Shown here piece by piece: positions 1-6,867 of a stretch of 38,761 bases of DNA. Below the pieces are notes generated by a model that searched no databases, had not been told where the DNA came from, and saw only the letters and a list, made by a program, of their open reading frames with translations. The stretch is from positions 1-38,761 of the forward strand of contig CAJOLD010000021.1 in the NCBI GenBank assembly GCA_905235435.1, written 5' to 3'. The stretch's first letter is position 1. Every line of letters begins with the position of its first letter. Source of the DNA: an uncultured Lachnospiraceae bacterium (GTDB taxonomy: Bacteria > Bacillota > Clostridia > Lachnospirales > Lachnospiraceae). The translations under genes were made by a program, and so were the position numbers.

Positions 1-23
1 TTTTCAAGTCCCGGCACCTATCA

Positions 24-97
24 CGTCCGCGAGGTGATTCGAACACCCGACCTACCGCTTAGGAGGCGGTCGCTCTATCCAGCTGAGCTACGCAGAC
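24..97 (-). tRNA. tRNA-Arg (anticodon CCU)
   Basis: Read on the minus strand, a full cloverleaf is visible. The acceptor stem is GTCTGCG/CGCGGAC with one G-T pair, the D stem is GCTC/GAGC, and the anticodon stem ACCGC/GCGGT encloses loop CTCCTAA. The T arm carries TTCGAAT. Anticodon CCT reads the AGG arginine codon. A G follows the acceptor stem as discriminator. CCA is not encoded, so it must be added after transcription. An extended -10 promoter lies about 10 bp upstream. Confidence 0.95.
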
Positions 98-113
98 ATT
101 TGACGCAAAAGCT

Positions 114-122
114 ATTATAGCA
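114..122 (-). promoter_or_regulatory. Extended -10 promoter of tRNA-Arg
   Basis: On the minus strand the sequence TGC-TATAAT is a perfect -10 hexamer preceded by the extended TGn element. It would start transcription near position 107, ten bases before the mature tRNA 5' end. The -35 position (TTCCTA) is weak, as is common with extended -10 promoters. Nothing else recognisable lies between the tRNA and the DUF3881 stop codon. Confidence 0.65.
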
Positions 123-162
123 GATAATCTTCAAAATAGGAATAGGAAGATCATTTTTTTCT

Positions 163-1056
163 TTATTCAGGATAGTTCAGTCTTCCCTGCAGCCAGATCG
201 TTCCTTTGAAACGCCGTCCCACCTCGGGCTCTCCCATCAGGTCTCTCTGGTTGATGCACACGTCGAACGTCATCCCGCAGCACTCTACGGTCAGCTGCCA
301 GAGCATCTCTCCGGTGATGCTGTTCGCCGCCTGTGTGTAGAACTGGATGGTCCCTATGATCTTGTACTGGTCGCACTCCATGCCGTAAGGCATAAAGCTG
401 GTATCCACGATCGAGAGGATGTCCTCCCTGCCGGTCCGGCGCGCCAGCATGGTATACAGATCCATGTCCTCCAGGGTCAGGCTCTCTATCGCATCCTGGT
501 TCCCGTTCTTTGCGGCCCTCACCATGGCCGACCGCTGCGTAAAGTAGTCCTCTCTCTTCCGGTCTGACCTGTCGGAGGTCTCCCGGGTCTTCTGCGGGAG
601 AAGGATGACACCGTGCAGGGACAGGGCGGAAAGGGTCGTCGTCACATGCGCGGCGCGAAGATGCTGCTGCTCGGTCTCTCTCCGGAAGTCACCCGGATTC
701 TGGAGATAAAAGATGAGGGATACCCCGACGCGGCCGTCCTCGCAGACTCCCTCGTAGGAATGGCCGCTCACTCTCTTCTCGACCGTGACCTCACCGCCGC
801 AGGTGTCGCCGCTCCCGCGCAGGTAGGGGAAATAATACTGGCGGTGGAACCCCTCCTCATCAAGCTCGCCGCAGACGCAAAGACCGACGTTCGGTCCGCA
901 CGCCTTTGTCATCTCCAGAAAATACCGGTTCTCTTCTCCGAGCCTCACAACGCGCCTTGTCTCATACTTCTGGCAGACCCGGTCAAGCAGGATATCTACC
1001 TCCTGCTCTCCATTTATGGACGTCCCGAAGCCGACTGCCCGCATATAGGAATGCAT
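163..1056 (-). CDS. DUF3881-like protein of unknown function
   Basis: The protein has 297 residues and starts MHSYMRAVGF, with AGGAGG seven bases before the ATG. There is no signal peptide or membrane segment, so it is probably cytosolic. It contains several cysteines and an arginine/lysine-rich stretch near the middle. From memory it resembles the DUF3881 proteins found next to serS in Lachnospiraceae; that assignment was not checked by search. It lies 48 bp after serS on the same strand with no visible terminator, so it is probably co-transcribed with serS. No catalytic motif was recognised and no function is proposed. Confidence 0.6.
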   Translation of the reverse strand: MHSYMRAVGFGTSINGEQEVDILLDRVCQKYETRRVVRLGEENRYFLEMTKACGPNVGLCVCGELDEEGFHRQYYFPYLRGSGDTCGGEVTVEKRVSGHSYEGVCEDGRVGVSLIFYLQNPGDFRRETEQQHLRAAHVTTTLSALSLHGVILLPQKTRETSDRSDRKREDYFTQRSAMVRAAKNGNQDAIESLTLEDMDLYTMLARRTGREDILSIVDTSFMPYGMECDQYKIIGTIQFYTQAANSITGEMLWQLTVECCGMTFDVCINQRDLMGEPEVGRRFKGTIWLQGRLNYPE

Positions 1057-1104
1057 GGTCCCACCTCCTTTCTTCCTGACTGTTATTGCCGCTTTCCCGC
1101 GGGA

Positions 1105-2385
1105 TCAGCGGATCTCCTTCTGGCCGCCCATATACGGCTGCAGTGCCTCCGGAATGCGGACGGATCCGTCTGCCTGGAGGTTGTTCTCAAGGAACGCGAT
1201 CAGCATGCGGGGCGGAGCGACGCATGTATTGTTCAGCGTATGCGCAAGGTACTTCTTGCCGTCTTTGCCCTTCACGCGGATGCCGAGGCGGCGCGCCTGC
1301 GCGTCTCCCAGGTTCGAGCAGCTGCCGACCTCAAAGTACTTCTTCTGGCGGGGAGACCATGCCTCCACGTCACAGGACTTCACCTTCAGGTCCGCCAGGT
1401 CGCCGGAGCAGCACTCCAGCGTGCGCACCGGGATATCCAGCGTGCGGAAGAAGTCGACCGTGTTCTGCCATAAACGGTCATACCACATCGGGCTGTCCTC
1501 CGGCTTGCACACAACGATCATCTCCTGCTTTTCGAACTGATGGATTCTGTACACGCCTCTCTCCTCAATGCCGTGCGCGCCTTTTTCCTTGCGGAAGCAG
1601 GGCGAATAGCTCGTCAGCGTATAGGGCAGCTCTTCCTCCGGGGTGATCGTGTCGATGAACTTTCCGATCATGGAGTGCTCGCTGGTACCGATCAGGTAGA
1701 GGTCCTCCCCTTCGATCTTGTACATCATGGCGTCCATCTCGGCAAAGCTCATGACGCCCGTCACCACGTTGCTGCGGATCATGAAGGGCGGGATGCAGTA
1801 GGTGAACCCGCGGCCGATCATGAAATCTCTCGCGTAAGAAAGAATGGAGGAATGAAGCCTCGCGATATCTCCCATCAGGTAGTAGAAGCCGTTGCCGGCC
1901 ACGCGTCCGGCGGCGTCCATATCCACACCGTGAAAGCGCTCCATGATCTCCGTATGATACGGGATCTCAAAATCCGGAACGACCGGCTCGCCAAAGCGCT
2001 CGATCTCCACATTTTCCGTGTCGTCGCGGCCGATCGGCACAGAGGGGTCGATGATGTTCGGGATGATCAGCATGATCTTGCGGATATCCGCCTCGACCTG
2101 CTTTTCCTGCTCGCTAAGCTCCGCCATTCTGTCGGCGAATTCAGCGACCTGCTTCTTAGCCGCTTCCGCTTCTTCCTTTTTGCCCTGTCCCATCAGCTTG
2201 CCGATCTCCTTGGAGATCCTGTTGCGGTCGGCCTGCAGGGCCTGCAGCTCCTGCTTGATGTCGCGGTTTTTGCGGTCAAGCTCGATCACCTCGTCCACGA
2301 GGGGAAGCTTTTCATCCTGGAATTTGTTTTTGATATTCTGCTTTACGACTTCCGGATTTTCCCTTACAAATTTGATATCTAACAT
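1105..2385 (-). CDS. serS: Serine--tRNA ligase
   Basis: SerS charges tRNA-Ser (and tRNA-Sec where present) with serine. The 426-aa length is normal. The N-terminus (about residues 1-105) is the charged, coiled-coil tRNA-binding arm. The class II catalytic core follows, with motif 2 FRKEKGAHG and the downstream RIHQFEKQEM segment. Motif 3 is NNTCVAPPRMLIAFLENN, which keeps the arginine but differs from the usual GSGLAVGR form. The usual TAE motif is replaced by GTSEHS. GGAGGAG lies just before the ATG. A promoter candidate sits at the end of the upstream gene, and no T-box leader fits in the 39-bp gap. DUF3881 follows downstream. Confidence 0.97.
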   Translation of the reverse strand: MLDIKFVRENPEVVKQNIKNKFQDEKLPLVDEVIELDRKNRDIKQELQALQADRNRISKEIGKLMGQGKKEEAEAAKKQVAEFADRMAELSEQEKQVEADIRKIMLIIPNIIDPSVPIGRDDTENVEIERFGEPVVPDFEIPYHTEIMERFHGVDMDAAGRVAGNGFYYLMGDIARLHSSILSYARDFMIGRGFTYCIPPFMIRSNVVTGVMSFAEMDAMMYKIEGEDLYLIGTSEHSMIGKFIDTITPEEELPYTLTSYSPCFRKEKGAHGIEERGVYRIHQFEKQEMIVVCKPEDSPMWYDRLWQNTVDFFRTLDIPVRTLECCSGDLADLKVKSCDVEAWSPRQKKYFEVGSCSNLGDAQARRLGIRVKGKDGKKYLAHTLNNTCVAPPRMLIAFLENNLQADGSVRIPEALQPYMGGQKEIR

Positions 2386-2409
2386 TTTTTGCTCCTCCGG
2401 TTTCTAAAT

Positions 2410-2438
2410 ATAATAATGATCATTCTACTCGACGTCAG
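2410..2438 (-). promoter_or_regulatory. Candidate promoter of serS
   Basis: On the minus strand CTGACG and TATTAT are separated by exactly 17 bp, giving 4/6 and 5/6 matches to the housekeeping consensus. The -35 lies inside the last codons of the DUF4446 gene. Predicted transcription start is near 2403, leaving a leader of about 18 nt with GGAGGAG before the serS ATG. This would allow serS to be expressed independently of parAB. Confidence 0.5.
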
Positions 2439-2940
2439 ACATGTAAGACACCGCCTGGCGAAGCGCTTCTTTTTCTTCCTGCCCCAGAACGATGTAGGAC
2501 TCTCCCTTCACGATCTCTTTCACGTAGGTGTAGCAGCCTTCTCTGCTGTGGATCGTATTGAGGACGAACCCGCTGTTCCCCGCATCCAGCATTGCCAGCG
2601 CGAAGCTCAGCTTTCCGCCGACATCGGGAAACGCGTCGTATTTGACGATTCCGATCTTGTTTGTCGTGCGGGCCATCGTCTCCTTGATGGCGGCGAGCTC
2701 CGCAGCGTGGTTCTTGCTGATCTCGCTCAGCCTGTCGACCTCAATGAACTGCTGTTCAAAGGCCTTCTCGAGCGACACGGCGTCTTTGCCCCTCATGAAG
2801 ATACGATATCTTTTCATGAACCTTGTCAGCTTCATGGATACGCTGACCAAATAGATCAGCACGAACACCATCACGGCCATGACCAGGATGATCAGGATCC
2901 CGGGATCAAAGCCAAGAGAATTCAGCATTTGACTCTCCAT
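2425..2940 (-). CDS. DUF4446 family membrane-anchored protein
   Basis: The protein has 171 residues. One hydrophobic N-terminal segment (about residues 14-36, GILIILVMAVMVFVLIYLV) is followed by a basic stretch and a predicted helical/coiled region (about 45-95). The C-terminal part contains KYDAFPDVGGKLSFALAMLD, the block I associate with DUF4446. The ATG is preceded by AGGAGGGG. It lies 44 bp downstream of parB on the same strand, a pairing common in Clostridia. Its function is unknown. A membrane-tethered cytosolic domain co-expressed with a segregation system is consistent with a link to origin positioning, but that is inference only. Confidence 0.8.
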   Translation of the reverse strand: MESQMLNSLGFDPGILIILVMAVMVFVLIYLVSVSMKLTRFMKRYRIFMRGKDAVSLEKAFEQQFIEVDRLSEISKNHAAELAAIKETMARTTNKIGIVKYDAFPDVGGKLSFALAMLDAGNSGFVLNTIHSREGCYTYVKEIVKGESYIVLGQEEKEALRQAVSYMSDVE

Positions 2941-2984
2941 CTGTATTTTCCCCTCCTATATAATCGAACGTATGTTCTGCCTGC

Positions 2985-3989
2985 TCAGACCTCCCCGGCT
3001 CCGCGAAGCAGCAGATACAGCCGCTCCAGCTCGTCGGCAGAATAGTATTCGATCTCTATTTTCCCCTTATTTCCGCGTTTTCTCGATACACTCACCTTGG
3101 TCCCCAGCACGTTGCGAAGCTTTTGCTCCATATCCGCGTACGCGAGGGCGATCTCCTCGCTTTCCGGCACAGGCGCCGGTTTTTCAGGCTTCGGAGACTG
3201 CAGTTTCTTTACGATCTTCTCGATGTCCCTCACGCTCAGGCCTTCATCGACGATCCGAAGAGCCGTCTGATACTGAAGATCCCCATCTTCTATCGCCAGC
3301 AGCGCGCGGGCATGTCCGCCCGAGATCGCTCCGTCCACCAGCATCTGCCGCACGCGCTCGTCCAGCTTCAGCAGGCGGAGCGCATTCGTGACCGTAGACC
3401 GGTTCTTTCCGACACGGTCCGCGATCTCCTCCTGCGTCAGGCTGTATTCATCCATCAGCCTTCGGTAGGCTTCCGCTTCCTCGATCGCGTTCAGGTCCTC
3501 TCTCTGGATATTCTCGATCAGGGCGATCTCTACTCTCTCCCTGTCGGAATAATCCCGGATGATCACGGGGACTTCCTTCAGGCCGGCCAGCTTGGCGGCC
3601 CTCCACCTGCGCTCTCCTGCGATGATCTCGTAGTGCTCGCCCTTTTTCTGGACGAGCAGGGGCTGCAGGACTCCGAACTGCCGGACGGATTCCGCAAGTT
3701 CATTCAGCGCCTCTTCCTCAAAGATGCGTCTCGGCTGCTCCCTGTTCGGCTCGATCCGGGTGATCTTCATCATGATCCCGTCATCCCCGGCCTTTTCCTT
3801 ATTCTCTTTACTTTCTTTCTTTTCCTTACCGCCTCCGGCAGTTTTCTCCTTCTTCCCGGTCTCTTCCGGGCTGGTGTTCGGTTCCGGAGCTGCCGCCGGT
3901 TTGCTCTCCCCGCCTCCTCGCTTTCTGCCGCTGTAGGAAGGGATCATACTGTCCAGGCCTCTTCCCAGACCCGTCTTTTTTACAGCCAT
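2985..3989 (-). CDS. parB: Chromosome partitioning protein ParB (Spo0J)
   Basis: ParB is a CTP-dependent clamp that loads at parS and recruits SMC/condensin near the origin. The N-terminus has the GLGRGLDSMIP motif that typically stimulates ParA, then a long charged linker (about residues 20-70). The ParB/sulfiredoxin-like domain includes GERRWRAAKLAGL. The helix-turn-helix is LTQEEIADRVGKNRSTVTN, and the C-terminal dimer domain follows. The ATG at 3989 was chosen because AGGAG lies about 8 bases upstream; a GTG one codon earlier is possible. The gene begins a few bases after the parA stop. Two parS sites lie upstream of parA. Confidence 0.96.
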   Translation of the reverse strand: MAVKKTGLGRGLDSMIPSYSGRKRGGGESKPAAAPEPNTSPEETGKKEKTAGGGKEKKESKENKEKAGDDGIMMKITRIEPNREQPRRIFEEEALNELAESVRQFGVLQPLLVQKKGEHYEIIAGERRWRAAKLAGLKEVPVIIRDYSDRERVEIALIENIQREDLNAIEEAEAYRRLMDEYSLTQEEIADRVGKNRSTVTNALRLLKLDERVRQMLVDGAISGGHARALLAIEDGDLQYQTALRIVDEGLSVRDIEKIVKKLQSPKPEKPAPVPESEEIALAYADMEQKLRNVLGTKVSVSRKRGNKGKIEIEYYSADELERLYLLLRGAGEV

Positions 3990-3992
3990 CAC

Positions 3993-4757
3993 TTACTCTC
4001 CTCTTTCGATGATCTCCCTGGCGAGTCTGAGGTAGCTCTCTGCCCCGGCAGAGCGCGGATCATACTCTGTGATCGGCATCCCATAGCTGGGAGCTTCGGC
4101 AAGCCGTACATTCCTCGGGATGATGCTGTCATAGATGCTGCCGTCAAAATTGCCCTTTACGTTTTCTACGACCTGAGCGGACAGATTGGTTCTTGCATCG
4201 TACATGGTAAACACCACGCCCTCAAGTTCAAGATCCCCGTTCAGCCGCTCCTGAATAAGGCCGATCGTCTGCATCAGCTGCGTAAGTCCTTCCAGTGCAT
4301 AGTAATCACACTGAAGCGGGACAAGCACGGTATCTGCAGCACACATGGAATTGAGCGTCAGGATATTCAGGGAAGGCGGACAGTCTATAATGATATAGTC
4401 ATACGCGTCCCTTACCGCAGAAAGCTGCGTATCAAGAACAAATTCCTTCTCGTCCAGCTCCAGCAGCTCGATCTCCGCTCCTGAGAGGTCAATATTTGAG
4501 GGAATCAAAGAAAGATTTTCATAAACATCCTCGATAATGGCTTCCCGGGCGCCGCATTCACCGATAAGGACCGCATAAATGCTGTTCTCTATCTCATTTT
4601 TGTCAATTCCAAGCCCGCTGGTCGTGTTTCCCTGCGGGTCCATGTCAACGACCAGGACCTTTTTCCCCAGCTTGGCCAGCGAAGCAGACAGATTAACAGC
4701 CGTCGTAGTCTTTCCGACGCCGCCCTTCTGATTTGCAACGACAATAATTCTTCCCAT
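3993..4757 (-). CDS. parA: Chromosome partitioning ATPase ParA (Soj)
   Basis: ParA is a Walker-type ATPase that binds DNA non-specifically as an ATP dimer and works with ParB in origin segregation. In Bacillus it also regulates DnaA. The 254-aa length fits chromosomal Soj. The deviant Walker A motif KGGVGKTT is at residues 11-18 with signature lysine 11. VVDMDPQGNTTSGL (A' motif) and IIIDCPPSL (Walker B) follow. It is the first gene of a parA-parB-DUF4446 unit. An extended -10 promoter lies about 50 bp upstream, next to a parS site, so ParB could influence its own operon. Confidence 0.97.
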   Translation of the reverse strand: MGRIIVVANQKGGVGKTTTAVNLSASLAKLGKKVLVVDMDPQGNTTSGLGIDKNEIENSIYAVLIGECGAREAIIEDVYENLSLIPSNIDLSGAEIELLELDEKEFVLDTQLSAVRDAYDYIIIDCPPSLNILTLNSMCAADTVLVPLQCDYYALEGLTQLMQTIGLIQERLNGDLELEGVVFTMYDARTNLSAQVVENVKGNFDGSIYDSIIPRNVRLAEAPSYGMPITEYDPRSAGAESYLRLAREIIERGE

Positions 4758-4809
4758 TAATACTAACCTTATGCCTTTCCTTACTTCATTAAAATATCAA
4801 GCGAAATAC

Positions 4810-4818
4810 ATTTTATCA
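4810..4818 (-). promoter_or_regulatory. Candidate extended -10 promoter of parAB
   Basis: On the minus strand TGA-TAAAAT forms an extended -10 element, with predicted start near 4803 and a leader of about 45 nt. The -35 position is poor. The first parS site lies about 27 bp upstream of the -10, roughly at -38 to -54. ParB bound there would adjoin RNA polymerase. Confidence 0.45.
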
Positions 4819-4841
4819 TAGAATGCGGTCTTGCGCTATCA

Positions 4842-4857
4842 TGTTTCACGTGAAACA
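4842..4857. promoter_or_regulatory. parS site 1 (ParB/Spo0J binding site)
   Basis: The sequence TGTTTCACGTGAAACA is the perfect 16-bp palindromic parS consensus recognised by Spo0J/ParB proteins of Firmicutes. It sits between the parA promoter and parS site 2. A diverged half-site, TGTTTCATGT, is visible at 4870-4879 between the two full sites. Confidence 0.95.
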
Positions 4858-4935
4858 TCGTAGAAAATTTGTTTCATGTTGGACTCATTCGAGTAAAATG
4901 TTCCAAATACACCACGGTTATGTTTTGTTTCGGGA

Positions 4936-4951
4936 TGTTTCACGTGAAACA
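4936..4951. promoter_or_regulatory. parS site 2 (ParB/Spo0J binding site)
   Basis: This is a second perfect TGTTTCACGTGAAACA palindrome, 94 bp from the first (centre to centre). The palindrome extends to 22 bp (4933-4954). It lies about 20 bp upstream of the -35 of the rightward hydrolase promoter. Paired parS sites beside parAB are a typical ParB nucleation locus; other sites probably lie outside the window. Confidence 0.95.
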
Positions 4952-4973
4952 TCCGGGCAATACTGGTTGTATC

Positions 4974-5002
4974 TTGTATCTTTTTCCCTTTTGTTTTATA
5001 CT
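4974..5002 (+). promoter_or_regulatory. Promoter of the hydrolase-fold gene
   Basis: TTGTAT and TATACT are separated by 17 bp on the plus strand (4/6 and 5/6 matches). Transcription would begin near 5009, giving a leader of about 39 nt. The region 4758-5047 otherwise holds only the parS sites and the divergent parA promoter. Confidence 0.6.
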
Positions 5003-5047
5003 TAGGAAGGTTAGAATTACCGCAAAATCAGGGGGAATCATTGTCAT

Positions 5048-6031
5048 ATGGGCAGAAGACGCAGCAGAATTAAAACCTTATTGAATCTTGGCGTTGCTTC
5101 TACGCTTGTTATGTATGCCTTCAACAGAAGGATCTTTGCTCTGGCAGACCAGAAGCATCTCCTTAAAACCAAAGAAGGCTTTGTATATAAATGGAAGCAC
5201 GGAGACATCTACTATGAAAAGGCAGGAGATGAGTCCTTACCGGCACTTCTTCTGATCCATAATATAGATCCCGCATCCAGCGGAATGGAGTGGGAGAAGT
5301 CCGTAAAGCTTCTTTCCTCGGCTTATCAGGTCTATACGATCGATCTTCCGGGATGCGGACGTTCCGATAAGCCGAATATTACCTACACAAACTATTATTA
5401 TGCGCTCGCCATCAATTCTTTTATTGAGAATGTGATCGGCAGGCCGGCGTTTATCGCAGCAACGGAGCTTTCTTCCTCTGCGGCAGTCACCGCGGCATTT
5501 ATTTCAAAAGCAAACGTGGCCGGGCTGGTCATGATCAACCCCACGCCGCTTGATAAGCTTGCCGCTGTTCCGGAGCAGGAGTCAAGAATTCTTCGCCTGC
5601 TCATCAGCCTGCCTGTGATCGGCACTGTTATCTATAATATTCGATATAACCACCCGAACCTGGAGCACAGCATTCTTGAAAAACAGACGTTTAATCCGTT
5701 CCTTGTCTCTCAGCAGTATATGGACGGGCAGTATGAGGCAGCTCACCTTGGAGACGGAAACGGCAAATTCCTGATGACCAGCATCGACGGGAGATATGTC
5801 AACTACGATATCCGTAGGTTCCTGGTGGAAGGAACTACGCCGATCGCGATCATCTACAGCGATCAGAACCCCGACGCGGACTCCGCAGTGCTTGAATATC
5901 AGAAGCTTGCGCCGCAGATCTCTGTTCACGAGATAGAAAAATCGGTATGCCTTCCGCAGCTTGAAGTTCCGGAAACCTTTGTAAATACGCTGAAAAGCAT
6001 TCTTTTTAAAATGGAATTCGGAACGGACTGA
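5048..6031 (+). CDS. Alpha/beta-hydrolase-fold protein, catalytic triad apparently lost
   Basis: The protein has 327 residues with a short hydrophobic N-terminal segment (about 11-24) that may tether it to the membrane. The fold is recognisable from LLLIHNIDP (66-74), the strongly conserved LPGCGRSDKP (100-109), LVMINPTP after strand 6, and the C-terminal LPQLEVPETF. The usual nucleophile elbow GxSxG aligns with ATELS (138-142), putting Glu140 at the serine position. The acid position is Asn274 (SDQNP) and the histidine position is Cys301. It may therefore be a non-enzymatic scaffold or binding protein. It has its own promoter, is transcribed against the replication fork and ends at a strong terminator. 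GGGGG about 12 bases before the ATG is a distant ribosome site. Confidence 0.8.
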   Translation: MGRRRSRIKTLLNLGVASTLVMYAFNRRIFALADQKHLLKTKEGFVYKWKHGDIYYEKAGDESLPALLLIHNIDPASSGMEWEKSVKLLSSAYQVYTIDLPGCGRSDKPNITYTNYYYALAINSFIENVIGRPAFIAATELSSSAAVTAAFISKANVAGLVMINPTPLDKLAAVPEQESRILRLLISLPVIGTVIYNIRYNHPNLEHSILEKQTFNPFLVSQQYMDGQYEAAHLGDGNGKFLMTSIDGRYVNYDIRRFLVEGTTPIAIIYSDQNPDADSAVLEYQKLAPQISVHEIEKSVCLPQLEVPETFVNTLKSILFKMEFGTD

Positions 6032-6088
6032 CAGCAGGAATACCCGCAGGAACAGAAATACTACCGGAAATAGAAGAGGAAATAGAAG

Positions 6089-6122
6089 AGGAGCCTCCGC
6101 AGCATCTGCGGAGGCTCCTTTT
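6089..6122 (+). terminator. Rho-independent terminator after the hydrolase-fold gene
   Basis: A perfect 14-bp stem (AGGAGCCTCCGCAG paired with CTGCGGAGGCTCCT) closes a 3-nt loop and is followed by a short T run. It lies 57 bp past the stop codon and 17 bp from the convergent rsmG stop. It may block transcription from both sides, although the T run favours the plus direction. Confidence 0.85.
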
Positions 6123-6138
6123 AAATTTAAATGCTCGT

Positions 6139-6867
6139 TTATTTTAATGGCTTCTTTGAAGGAATTCCTGCTCTTCTTGGATATGTTGACGGTGTATCCT
6201 TCACTTTGCGGATGAGAGCGAGAGAGCGCTCTACGTCTGAGCCGGGAAGTGTGAAGTGCACGATCTTCTCTGTCTCCCCTCCGCACACGGCGATCGCTTT
6301 CTTTGCCTCCTCGATTTCCATATCGATGGTATTCGATTTGTATGCAGTGAAAGCGCCGCCTTTTTTTACAAAAGGCAGGCAGTACTCCGCAAGTACGTTC
6401 ATCGGAGCGACCGCTCTGGAGAGACAGTTGTCAAAGGCCTCTCTGTACTCGCTCATTCGGGCGAGATCTTCCGCGCGGCCGTGCACGGCGCGGATCTCCT
6501 TAAGGCCGCACGCCGCGATCACTTCCTGCAGAAAATCGACTCTTTTCCGCAGCGAATCCGCAAGCGTAAAGCTGCAGGAGGGGAAGAGGATCTTCAGCGG
6601 TATTCCGGGGAAACCGGCGCCGGTCCCAAGATCCAGAAAGCGTTCCCCATCCGAAGGCTGCCCGATCTTCACCAGCGAAAAGCTGTCCAGGTAGTGGAGG
6701 AGGAGTACGTCGTTAAATTCTGTGACGGCCGTCAGGTTCATCACTTTGTTTTTTTCTGTCAGCAGCTCATAGTAGGTGATCAGCTGCTCCTCCTGGTCCC
6801 CGGTGAGCGTGATCCCAAGCCCGCGGCAGCCTTCTCTCAGCACCGTAAGGTCATAGTTCCCGGTCAT
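6139..6867 (-). CDS. rsmG: 16S rRNA (guanine527-N7)-methyltransferase
   Basis: RsmG (GidB) methylates G527 of 16S rRNA using SAM; its loss gives low-level streptomycin resistance in several bacteria. The SAM-binding Rossmann motif is [16 protein letters not shown], and NLTAVTEF is the usual N-terminal block. The ATG at 6867 was chosen because AGGAGG lies 6 bases upstream and the protein then begins MTGNYDL, giving 242 residues, normal for the family. A start at 6891 would add eight residues and lacks this spacing. It overlaps the end of mnmG by 17 bp, indicating translational coupling. Confidence 0.95.
   Translation of the reverse strand: MTGNYDLTVLREGCRGLGITLTGDQEEQLITYYELLTEKNKVMNLTAVTEFNDVLLLHYLDSFSLVKIGQPSDGERFLDLGTGAGFPGIPLKILFPSCSFTLADSLRKRVDFLQEVIAACGLKEIRAVHGRAEDLARMSEYREAFDNCLSRAVAPMNVLAEYCLPFVKKGGAFTAYKSNTIDMEIEEAKKAIAVCGGETEKIVHFTLPGSDVERSLALIRKVKDTPSTYPRRAGIPSKKPLK

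Noticed and set aside
1..23. Start of another RNA gene downstream of tRNA-Arg
   Set aside because: Only 23 bases are available and nothing recognisable can be assigned.
613..1473. Plus-strand open frame across DUF3881 and serS
   Set aside because: It crosses the boundary of two supported minus-strand genes and has no ribosome site or domain.
2386..2424. T-box leader before serS
   Set aside because: Only 39 bp separate the genes, too short for a T-box; no T-box sequence seen.
4823..5084. Small frames containing MFHVKH
   Set aside because: The repeated MFHVKH peptide is simply the translation of the parS palindromes; no ribosome site or coding bias.
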